64,000 nucleotides of DNA from Polyangiaceae bacterium. Lineage in GTDB: Bacteria > Myxococcota_A > Polyangia > Polyangiales > Polyangiaceae. Position numbers and translations under genes: made by a program. The notes under the pieces are model-generated. The model made no database searches and was not told the origin of the DNA. It saw only the letters and a list, made by a program, of their open reading frames with translations. Location: positions 1-64,000 of the forward strand of contig JAICUB010000029.1 of the NCBI GenBank assembly GCA_025936045.1, in the 5' to 3' direction. Position 1 is the stretch's first letter. The number at the start of each line of letters is the position of its first letter. Positions 1 to 9,012 of this stretch are shown piece after piece.

Positions 1-1340
<1,340 letters not shown>

Positions 1341-1629
1341 GGCTGTGAATCGGCTCGCGGAACTCGGCGTTCTGGTCCCCGCACGGCTCGCGGTCAAGCA
1401 AGCCACGAGGCGGCGCGGAATGGAGCCAGGGCCGCCCGAGGCAAGGCCGGCCCGCGGCTCGGCCCATGGGCCGTTATCCCGCCGAGTGCGCCGCACACCC
1501 TCGTCGACGGCCGGCGCTGCGGGGCGCTGCTTTCGCGCGCGGGGAGTGAGGCACAATTGCAGTTTTTTTGCGAAGTCTCGAGTTTCGTAGTCAGCATGTC
1601 ACGGCAATCCGAGCGCGGAGGCGGTGACG
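1341..1629. other. Divergent intergenic region between sucA and the DUF2236 oxygenase
   Basis: 289 bp separate the two divergent starts and must hold both promoters. The only clear signals are a T-tract around 1563-1570 and a GGAGG ribosome site 8 nt before the ATG at 1630. I see no small gene or strong hairpin. Confidence 0.5.
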
Positions 1630-2826
1630 ATGAGTGGTGAATACGGCGACGCGTTCCTCGACGGAATGCGCCTCAGGGGCGATCCGCCGGCGGATCGCGT
1701 GATCGAGGTCCTGATGGCGGGACACGAGGTGAACGAGGCGCGGGCTCTCTTGCGCACGCTGGTCGAAAATGATCAGCCGCCGCCCTCGGGGCTGCCGCCC
1801 GAGGTGACGAGCTACCTGCAAGCTTCGGCGAGCTTGGACGCCACCGCGGGGGAAACGCTCGTGAAGGGCCAGGACCTCTTCGCGGAGCACGGCGCGGTGA
1901 TGTTGCTCTGCCTCGGCTGCTACTCACTGCCGGCGTCATACGCCGCCGCCAAAGGCGTCGTCGTGCTGCATCGAACGGCGTACCTCGAGCGCCGTCCCGC
2001 GAAACGCCTGTTCGAGACGACCCAGATGGTCATCGACGTGATGACCCCCGGCGGACTCGGACCCGGCGGGCGTGGGGTGCGCACGGTGCAGAAGGTGCGG
2101 CTCATGCACGCCATGGTTCGCTACTTCTTGCAGAACGATGAAGCGCGGCCCTGGCCCGCCGAGCTCGGTGTGCCGATCAACCAGGAAGACCTCGCCGGCA
2201 CGCTGACGGCGTTCGTGTGGGGCACGCTCGACGGCCTCGCTAGGCTGGGCGTGACGCCGGCGCCGGACGCGCAGGAAGACTACCTCGCCGCCTGGCGCTG
2301 CGTCGGACGACTCATGGGCATCGAGCCCGCGCTCTTGCCGAAGAACATGGCCGAGGCCACGACGCTCCGGCAACGCATCGAGGAGCGCCAGGTGGCTCCG
2401 AGCGCGGAAGGTCGCGAGCTCACCCAAGCTTTGCTCGAAATGATGCAGGAAAATAGCGATTTTGCTCCGCTCAAACACGTGCCCGCCGTGCTGATGCGGC
2501 ACTTCTTACCCGAGCGCGTCGCCGATTTCCTCGCGGTCCCGCGCTATTCGGGCGAGCTCGCCGTCGAAGCACTCGAGCTCATCGAGGGCGCGGAGAACAA
2601 GCTCTTGCACGACCTGCCGGTGCTCACGCGTGTCGCGCGCTCGTTCAGCCTGCACTTTTTGAATTGGATGCTCAACGTCGAAACGGGAGGACGCAGTGCG
2701 CCGTTCGTGATCCCACTCGAGCTCCAACGCCGCTGGGGTCTCGCAAAGCCGGCATCCATCTGGCAGCGCTTGGCGGAGTGGTTCGGGCGGAGCCTGCGCG
2801 GCCTCTTCGGTGCGCGCGCGGCGTAG
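1630..2826 (+). CDS. Oxygenase MpaB / latex-clearing-protein family (DUF2236), haem-dependent
   Basis: A 398-aa protein of the DUF2236 family, whose characterised members are b-type haem oxygenases that cleave isoprenoid chains: rubber oxygenase Lcp and fungal MpaB, which cuts the farnesyl side chain of a mycophenolic acid intermediate. Visible residues are R126, T130 and H160 (in RLFETTQM and KVRLMHAMVRYF). Their spacing of +4 and +34 equals that of Arg164, Thr168 and the haem-ligand His198 of Lcp from strain K30. The Lcp catalytic Glu148 position is a Val here, so the chemistry may differ from Lcp. The C-terminal part has the usual PINQEDLAGTLTAFVWG segment. The ATG at 1630 is preferred over the GTG at 1624 because GGAGG lies 8 nt before it. 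The stop is 6 nt from a membrane terpene cyclase, so the two are probably co-transcribed. Substrate unknown. Confidence 0.88.
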   Translation: MSGEYGDAFLDGMRLRGDPPADRVIEVLMAGHEVNEARALLRTLVENDQPPPSGLPPEVTSYLQASASLDATAGETLVKGQDLFAEHGAVMLLCLGCYSLPASYAAAKGVVVLHRTAYLERRPAKRLFETTQMVIDVMTPGGLGPGGRGVRTVQKVRLMHAMVRYFLQNDEARPWPAELGVPINQEDLAGTLTAFVWGTLDGLARLGVTPAPDAQEDYLAAWRCVGRLMGIEPALLPKNMAEATTLRQRIEERQVAPSAEGRELTQALLEMMQENSDFAPLKHVPAVLMRHFLPERVADFLAVPRYSGELAVEALELIEGAENKLLHDLPVLTRVARSFSLHFLNWMLNVETGGRSAPFVIPLELQRRWGLAKPASIWQRLAEWFGRSLRGLFGARAA

Positions 2827-2832
2827 GCGGCC

Positions 2833-3531
2833 ATGCATCCGATTTACCACGTCGACCCGGCGAACCCGGCCTTCGACCCGCTCACCTGGTATAACCTCGT
2901 GGGCGCGTTCGGCTGCGTGAACTGGATCCTGGCCTACGTCGCGATCCTGGTGCTCTGCTTTCGCGATCGAACGTATGGGCTGCCGCTCGTCGCCATTTGC
3001 CTGAACTTCGGCTGGGAGCTGCTCGCGTCGTTCGTGTTCCCCAATCCGGTCGCGCTCTGGCATTTTTTCGATCGCGCGTGGCTCGGCTTCGACGTCGTGC
3101 TCGTCTACCAACTCTTGCGCTGGGGCCGCGCCGAGCAATCCATCCCGGAAATCGCGCGCTTTTTCTACTTCGTGGTCGCGCTCACCTTCGGCGTCGGCGT
3201 GTGGGGACAGTACGCGTTCGTCGACTCCTACAGGGATCGCCTCGGGCTCGTCGGCGCCTTCGGCGTCAACCTGATCATGAGCATCCTCTTCGTCTTCTTC
3301 TACTTCGGGCGGCGAGCGAGCGGTCGCGGCTTATCGAAGGCCGGAGCCGTCTGCAAGCTGCTCGGAACGCTCGGTACCGCCGTCGAGTGCCACACCGTCG
3401 TGCGCTCGATCGACACGGGCCTGCAAGATCTGGCCTTTCTCACCTTTCTGACGGTGACGATCTTCGCGACGGACTGCCTTTACGTCTATCTCGTGTTCGC
3501 GAGGCCGGGCGCCGTCGTCGCCACGAAATGA
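2833..3531 (+). CDS. Membrane terpene cyclase, PaxB/Pyr4-like, about 7 TM helices
   Basis: A 232-aa polytopic protein with about seven hydrophobic helices, the size and topology of the transmembrane terpene cyclases (fungal Pyr4, PaxB; bacterial DmtA1-type). The family signature N-x-x-WE is present as LNFGWELL with Glu62, and a C-terminal FATDCLYVYLVF carries Asp214. These match, in place and almost in number, the essential Glu63 and Asp218 of Pyr4, which protonate the epoxide or alkene to start cyclisation. It follows the DUF2236 oxygenase by 6 nt, so oxidation and cyclisation of one isoprenoid is a reasonable inference. No prenyl synthase or prenyltransferase is adjacent. The last 46 bp overlap the 3' end of the convergent kinase gene. 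Confidence 0.82.
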   Translation: MHPIYHVDPANPAFDPLTWYNLVGAFGCVNWILAYVAILVLCFRDRTYGLPLVAICLNFGWELLASFVFPNPVALWHFFDRAWLGFDVVLVYQLLRWGRAEQSIPEIARFFYFVVALTFGVGVWGQYAFVDSYRDRLGLVGAFGVNLIMSILFVFFYFGRRASGRGLSKAGAVCKLLGTLGTAVECHTVVRSIDTGLQDLAFLTFLTVTIFATDCLYVYLVFARPGAVVATK

Positions 3532-6500
3532 AGCGGATCGACGACGCCGCGCGCTCGCAGAAACGCGTCCGCCTCGCGCACGAGCGCGCCGCCTTCGTCC
3601 CCTCCGAGTAGCTCGCCGAGCGCGCGACGCGCGCACATGTCGTAAGCGGGCAGCCGCTCGCGCGCGGCGTCGTCGGCGACGACGGCTCGCAGGAGCGCGA
3701 CGGCCCCGTCCGGTCGCCCGCGCAGGACCTCGACCGCGGCCTCGAGCGGCGCCGACCAAATCGCGGACACGGCGCTGATCGAGCGAAAAAATTCGAGCGA
3801 GGCGACGGCCGCGTCGAGTAGCTCCGCGCGCTCGGCGCCCGGCGCGAGCTCGCGCGCATGAGCGAGATCGGACCAGACACGCAGGTATCGAACGTACGCG
3901 CGGACGGGGGCGGCATGGCGTGCCAGTGATTTGGCGAGCTTCGCCTCGAGCCGAGCGACGCGCTCGCGCGCGTCGACGACGTCCCCGTGGTGGAGCGCGA
4001 GGGCGAGTGTGCCCTGGGTGAGCATGATGTCCTGCCAGGTGAAGTCGGGCTTGTTCCAGGCCTCGTGCGCTCGCGCGAGATCGCCACGCAACGACGCGAC
4101 GTCGCCGACCGCGATGCGCGCGATCGCGCCGGGGCCGCCCGCGACGAACGGAGCAACACCGCGATCGTCGCCCGCCCACACGTCGTCGAGCAACGCCGGA
4201 ACCTCGCGCGCAGCGTCGCGGAAATAGCCCTGCAGACACTTCACGTTGAGCAGGCTCCACGCGACGATCGGCGTCAGAAAGGAAATGCTCGGATGCGGGC
4301 GGCGCACGAGGATCTCGCGCGCGTGCTCGAAATGGACGAGCGCGGCGCGCGGATCGCGCTGCAGCTCGGCGTTACCCACGTTGAGCGCGAGCCAAAACCG
4401 CGCGCGCGGGTCGCCGTCGCGCTCGCAGCGCTCGCTCGCCGACACGACGAACTTCGCGAGCTCCCGCGCCGGCGTGCCGAGCAGCTGCGCGGTCCAAGCC
4501 TCGAACGCCATACCCTTGGCGACGAGCCCGGGGTCGCCCGAGTCGAGCGCGATGCGGTAGAGCTTGGTCGCGAGCGACGTGTAACGCAGAGGTTCCTGGC
4601 GCGGCAGCGCGAAGGCGATGGACTCCGCCGCCTCGAAGCGAAGCACGGCGCGCTCGTCGCGCGGACCCGCGCGCGGGGTATGCCCGCGCAGCTTCACGAG
4701 TGCTCGCTCCCAGCCGAGTCGCGCGAGCGCGCCGCGTTCGGTCAGTGGGATCTTGAGGCCCCAGGGCTCGAGCCCGCGATTGACGAGTGGGATCGCCTCT
4801 TCGATGAAGCCGCCTTGCAGGTAAAATCCGCCGGCCCGGCGCGCGAGATCGGTGGCCTCCTCCTTGCCCGCATGCTCCATGGCGGCGACGCACGCTTCGG
4901 CGGCTTCGCGGCTCCGGCCCGACAACGCGAGAGCGTCCGCGCGCGCCACGCGCAGTCGTCGCAAGGTCGCGGCGTCGAACTTGCCGAGCGAGAGCGCGCG
5001 ACCGAAGAGCTCCACCGCACGTTCGAAGCCGAAAAGCTCGCGGGCGCGCTCCGCGGCCTGCGCGGAAAGCTCGGCAGCACGCTGCAGATCCCCCGCGCCC
5101 TCGAAGTGCAGCGAGAGCTGCTCGGGATCGGGCACGTTGGTCGCCTCCCAGGCCCGCGCAAGCTCGCGATGAAGCAGTCGCGCCGCTTCCGGCGACAGTG
5201 ACGCCGCGAGCGTCTCGCGAATCTTGTCGTGGTAGCACTCGACTTCACCGGGGCGCGCACCCTGCCGCACGAGCTGACTCGCGCGCAGGGTGTCGAGCGT
5301 TCCGGGCTCCACGCCGGCCGCGTCGGTCACGACTTCGAGCGGCACCGACCCCGCGGAGAGCGCGATGGCCAAGAGCAGATGCTGGGCGTCCGCGGGCTCG
5401 GCACTGCAGCGTGAAAGCAGGATCTCGGAGAGCGACTTGCCCTTCGCTTCGGCGCCGCCGCGGGCGAGCTCCCGCAAGAGGAATGGGTTGCCGTGCGCCT
5501 CGAGCACCACGGCATGGGAGCTCTCGCTGCCGGCCAGCCGCAGGGAGAGCTCGCTCGGGAGCGGGCCGAGCCTGAGGCGCCGAAAATCGACGCGAATGTC
5601 TTGCTCGAGCTTCGCGTACAACGGCTCGAGCGGTTCGCACTCACCGTCCCTCCGGCTGCCGACGAACAGGAGCTCGGGCGCGTCACCCTGTCGTAGGAGA
5701 TGGAGGAGCAGCGTCATCGAATCGCCGTCCGTCCATTGCAGATCGTCGATGTAAAGCACGAGCGGCCCGCGAGCGCGCAGCTTGCCCAGCATCTCGCCGA
5801 AGCCGACGAAGCCGCGGCGGCGCACCTCGTGCGGATCGGCGCCCTCGAGCGCAGGAGCGAGCGCGAAGGTTCGCACGCGGCCGAGCGCGGGGAAGAGCCG
5901 CGTGAGCGACCAGGCGTCGCGCGGCGTGAGCGCCGCCTCCTGGTCGCGCGGAAGGCGCCGTAGGTAGCTCGAGAGAGCGTCGACGACCGCGTCGAACGCC
6001 TTGAACGGCACCGTCTCGCGTTCGTAGCAGCGCCCGTGCAACACGACGGCGGACGTGCTCCGCCTGAGCTCGTCCGCGAAGCGGGTCAAGAGCGTACTTT
6101 TCCCGATGCCGCTCTCGCCTTCGAGCATCAGGATCACCGGCTTGCCGCGTTGGAGCGACGCGCGGTAAGCGTCTCGCAAAGTCTCGAGCTCCGCGTCACG
6201 CCCCAAGAGCTCTCGCTCGAGCTCGGGTTGAAAGCTCGCGAAGCGGCGCGGCGGCAGCGTGGCGCCGCCGAGCCTGCTGGCGAGCGCGTCGGCGTCGGGA
6301 CGCCGGCGCGGCTCCCGGGCCAGGAGCTCGATGCAGAGCGCGTTCAGATCTTCGGGCACGCCGGGCACGAGCGCGGAAGGCGCCGCTGCGTCACGGTCCT
6401 GTTTTGCCAGCAACACTTCGGCGACGCTGCCCTCGAAAGGAAGGCGCCCGGTGAGCGATTCGAAGAGCAGCACACCGAGCGCGTACCAGTCGCTGGCAGG

Positions 6501-7220
6501 GCTCGATTCCCGGCCGGCGGCTTGTTCGGGAGCCATGTAGCTCGGCGTGCCGACCAGATCCTCGAGCATCGCCTGACCCGGTGCGCCGAACTCCGGATCG
6601 GACACGAGGCCGAAGTCGAGCACGACGACGCGCCCGTCGTGCCGCACCATCACGTTGGTCGGTTTGAGGTCGCGGTGCAGCTTGCCGATTCGATGAATCT
6701 CCCCGACTGCGGCGACGAGCTCGGAGAGCGCTTGGCGGAGGCTCGTGACCCAGAACTGGTCCCCGCGGCCCGGCCTCGAGCGGGCGGCTCGCATCGTCTC
6801 GAGCCAGTCGTCGAAGCATTCGCCCACGACGAGATCCATCGTGAAAAACCAGAGCTCGCCCTCCGCGAAGAGCTCGTGCAAGCGGACGAGGTTCGGGTGA
6901 CTCACGTCTGCGAGCGCACGAAATTCGTTCTTGAGGCGGTAGACGCCGGCGGCCTCGAAACGATTGAGGGTCTTGAGCGCGACCTTGCCGCGGCGCTCGG
7001 CGTCGTACGCCTCGTACACGACGCCCATGCCGCCTTCGCCGAGAAGGTCCAGGATTTCGAAACGCCCTTCCGCGAGCAGGGTTCCTGGTCGGAGCGCCGC
7101 TCCGTGCAGCGGCGGCGCCGCGCTCGACTCGCCATCGACCTGTCTCGAGAACGAGGCGCTGCTCGAGTCGGCTCGGCCGAGCTTCACCGTCGTCGATAGG
7201 CGCCTTTCGTCTCGCGGCAA
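3486..7220 (-). CDS. Ser/Thr protein kinase with AAA ATPase and TPR-like region (PknK-like)
   Basis: A 1244-aa cytosolic signalling protein. Residues 53-320 form a complete Hanks-type kinase: Gly-loop GEGGMG (61-66), VALK with Lys83, HRDLKPTN (182-189), DFG (202-204) and APE (230-232). All catalytic residues are present. An AAA_16-type ATPase follows, with Walker A GESGIGKST (368-376) and Walker B YIDDLQWTD. The remaining roughly 700 residues are helical and Ala/Leu/Arg-rich, like the TPR arrays of myxobacterial PknK-like kinases. The ATG at 7220 is supported by the conserved kinase entry starting 50 residues later. The 3' end overlaps the terpene cyclase gene tail to tail. Targets cannot be inferred. 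Confidence 0.95.
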   Translation of the reverse strand: MPRDERRLSTTVKLGRADSSSASFSRQVDGESSAAPPLHGAALRPGTLLAEGRFEILDLLGEGGMGVVYEAYDAERRGKVALKTLNRFEAAGVYRLKNEFRALADVSHPNLVRLHELFAEGELWFFTMDLVVGECFDDWLETMRAARSRPGRGDQFWVTSLRQALSELVAAVGEIHRIGKLHRDLKPTNVMVRHDGRVVVLDFGLVSDPEFGAPGQAMLEDLVGTPSYMAPEQAAGRESSPASDWYALGVLLFESLTGRLPFEGSVAEVLLAKQDRDAAAPSALVPGVPEDLNALCIELLAREPRRRPDADALASRLGGATLPPRRFASFQPELERELLGRDAELETLRDAYRASLQRGKPVILMLEGESGIGKSTLLTRFADELRRSTSAVVLHGRCYERETVPFKAFDAVVDALSSYLRRLPRDQEAALTPRDAWSLTRLFPALGRVRTFALAPALEGADPHEVRRRGFVGFGEMLGKLRARGPLVLYIDDLQWTDGDSMTLLLHLLRQGDAPELLFVGSRRDGECEPLEPLYAKLEQDIRVDFRRLRLGPLPSELSLRLAGSESSHAVVLEAHGNPFLLRELARGGAEAKGKSLSEILLSRCSAEPADAQHLLLAIALSAGSVPLEVVTDAAGVEPGTLDTLRASQLVRQGARPGEVECYHDKIRETLAASLSPEAARLLHRELARAWEATNVPDPEQLSLHFEGAGDLQRAAELSAQAAERARELFGFERAVELFGRALSLGKFDAATLRRLRVARADALALSGRSREAAEACVAAMEHAGKEEATDLARRAGGFYLQGGFIEEAIPLVNRGLEPWGLKIPLTERGALARLGWERALVKLRGHTPRAGPRDERAVLRFEAAESIAFALPRQEPLRYTSLATKLYRIALDSGDPGLVAKGMAFEAWTAQLLGTPARELAKFVVSASERCERDGDPRARFWLALNVGNAELQRDPRAALVHFEHAREILVRRPHPSISFLTPIVAWSLLNVKCLQGYFRDAAREVPALLDDVWAGDDRGVAPFVAGGPGAIARIAVGDVASLRGDLARAHEAWNKPDFTWQDIMLTQGTLALALHHGDVVDARERVARLEAKLAKSLARHAAPVRAYVRYLRVWSDLAHARELAPGAERAELLDAAVASLEFFRSISAVSAIWSAPLEAAVEVLRGRPDGAVALLRAVVADDAARERLPAYDMCARRALGELLGGDEGGALVREADAFLRARGVVDPLHFVATTAPGLANTR

Positions 7221-7307
7221 CGCGTTCCCTTCGTCGGAACGCTAACATGCGCGGCGTTCCGGCACGGCGTTCGGACCGTGTGGGCGCAGGTGAGCGCAGG
7301 TGAGCAC

Positions 7308-7331
7308 GGAGCCCCCATTCGAGGGGGCTCC
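7308..7331 (-). terminator. Hairpin terminator after the DUF1552 gene
   Basis: A perfect 9-bp stem (GGAGCCCCC / GGGGGCTCC) with a 6-nt loop lies 23 bp downstream of the DUF1552 stop. It has no U-tract, which is common in high-GC genomes. A tandem GCGCAGGTGA pair sits beside it (about 7285-7304). Confidence 0.55.
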
Positions 7332-7353
7332 TCCCATTTCGGGCGACGGCTGC

Positions 7354-9012
7354 TCAGCCGCCAGCCGTGAGCGTCGTCACTTCGCCGGGATTCGAGATAC
7401 CCGCCGTCGCGTTGGTTCCGTCCATCACGCCGAACTTCGTCACCTTGGCGCCGTTGTCGGTGCAGCCGACGGCGTTCATCAGCGTCACGTAGAGCTTGTT
7501 GATCGGCACGTTGCCGCCGGTCGACCCCGTGTTGCCGATTTGGCCGCCGTTCTGGCAAGAGCTCGTGCTGTTACCGTTCGAGATGTCCTTGGTGCTCTCG
7601 ACGTTCACTGCTGCACCCTGCTTGAGGTAGCCACCCGCGCCGCCGGCGATGAGGATCGGCAGGTTGTTGATGTTGTGAGCGGCGCCGTCCGACAGCTCGG
7701 AGAGCCACATCGTGGCGGTATTGTCGAGCAGCGTGCCGCCGCCTTCTTGGATGCCGTCGAGCAGGCCGACCAACTTCGCGAACTTTCCCGCCAACCATTG
7801 ATCGATCTGGTTGATCTGATCGAGCACGCCGGTCACGCCGCACGCTCCGCCCACGCTGTTGTCGCCCGTGCGATGCGAGAGCCCGTGATGGTCATGCGTG
7901 AACGCCATGCCGTCCCAGTTGTAGACGACGTAGCCCGGATACAAGAAGACGAACACGCGGTTGGCGTCACAGATCATGTTGAGCGCCAGGAGGTTCATCA
8001 TCATGTCGCCGCCCTTGGTGAACGACGTGGCGAGGTTGTTGTCGCCTTCGTTGTTGCCGGGCGGGGGCGGGGCGCCGAAGCTCGTGGTGCCCCCGGTGAT
8101 CTTCCCGGTCGGGCTGGCAGCCGTGAGGGCGGCGGCCGTGATGCCGAGAGCCGTGGCGGTGTCGGACGTGCACGCGGCCGGCATGGCCGTCATGCCCGTG
8201 CCGCCGCCACCGGTCATGCCGCCGACACCGACCTCGGTGTCCCGCAGCAGATCGAGCCAGTTCTGAAGGTACCCCTTGTCGGTCGAGCTCATCTTGAGCT
8301 TCTGCAGCCGGGTGAGGTCGCCGCGCACGAGGTCAATCGTGCTCTGTCCGCGCTTCACGTGGTAATCGACCGCGGCCGGCATCGTCGGGCCGGGGGTCGT
8401 CGGCGTCGGCGTGGCGCCGCTCCCGAGCGTGAGCGCGTTGAACACGGTCTGCGGATTCACGTTGGCCGGGAACGCGATGTTCGGCCCCGAGAAGGAGATG
8501 ACCTCTTTCACACGGGTGCTCGCCGCGCCGACCGAGAGCACGAGCGGCGTGTTCTTGTTCGGGTTGATCTGCTTTGCGACCGTGTGGTCGAGCGACTCCG
8601 CCGTGGCATAGCGGTTCGAATCCGTGCCGATCGGGGCGCACGTGAGCTTCGAGCCGCACGCCTGATCGTGCGGATCGATCGTCTGACCCTGGGCGTAGGC
8701 GTTCATCGAGCGGAAGCCGCGCGGCAGGAGCAGCTTCGACGCGTAGGGAGCGAGCGGAGCCAGCGTACCCGTGAGATCGGCGGCCGTGAGCGGGCCATTT
8801 TCGACCTTGGGGAACCACTTATCGGTGAGGCAGCCGTTGTGCGTGTAGAAGATCACGAGCCGCTTGGGCGCGGCCATGGTCTGCCCTTTCGCCTCGTTCA
8901 GCGAGCTCAGGAAGGGGGCTGCGAGCGTCAAGCCTCCGACGCCCCTCAGGAAGAATCTGCGGTTCATGGCGAGGTTACCTTTGCGGTCCATTTCGCTGCC
9001 TCGGCTTTTCAT
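7354..9012 (-). CDS. DUF1552 domain protein, Tat-type signal peptide
   Basis: A 552-aa secreted protein of the DUF1552 family, always found beside DUF1592 proteins in Planctomycetes and Myxococcota; biochemical role unknown. The N-terminus has a twin-arginine signal, MNRRFFLRGVGGLTLAAPFL, suggesting folded export. The mature part contains GLSHRTGDN and NMICDANRVFVFLYPGYV, typical of the family. The stop of the upstream DUF1592 gene overlaps an ATG at 9012 by 4 bp (ATGA), which supports coupling and this start. The ATG at 8967, directly before MNRRFF and with AAAGGT upstream, is an equally plausible start. The two proteins probably act together outside the cytoplasm. Confidence 0.9.
   Translation of the reverse strand: MKSRGSEMDRKGNLAMNRRFFLRGVGGLTLAAPFLSSLNEAKGQTMAAPKRLVIFYTHNGCLTDKWFPKVENGPLTAADLTGTLAPLAPYASKLLLPRGFRSMNAYAQGQTIDPHDQACGSKLTCAPIGTDSNRYATAESLDHTVAKQINPNKNTPLVLSVGAASTRVKEVISFSGPNIAFPANVNPQTVFNALTLGSGATPTPTTPGPTMPAAVDYHVKRGQSTIDLVRGDLTRLQKLKMSSTDKGYLQNWLDLLRDTEVGVGGMTGGGGTGMTAMPAACTSDTATALGITAAALTAASPTGKITGGTTSFGAPPPPGNNEGDNNLATSFTKGGDMMMNLLALNMICDANRVFVFLYPGYVVYNWDGMAFTHDHHGLSHRTGDNSVGGACGVTGVLDQINQIDQWLAGKFAKLVGLLDGIQEGGGTLLDNTATMWLSELSDGAAHNINNLPILIAGGAGGYLKQGAAVNVESTKDISNGNSTSSCQNGGQIGNTGSTGGNVPINKLYVTLMNAVGCTDNGAKVTKFGVMDGTNATAGISNPGEVTTLTAGG

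Noticed and set aside
1341-1629. Small plus-strand frame running through the sucA upstream gap
   Set aside because: Arg/Pro-rich composition, no ribosome site and no domain; noncoding.
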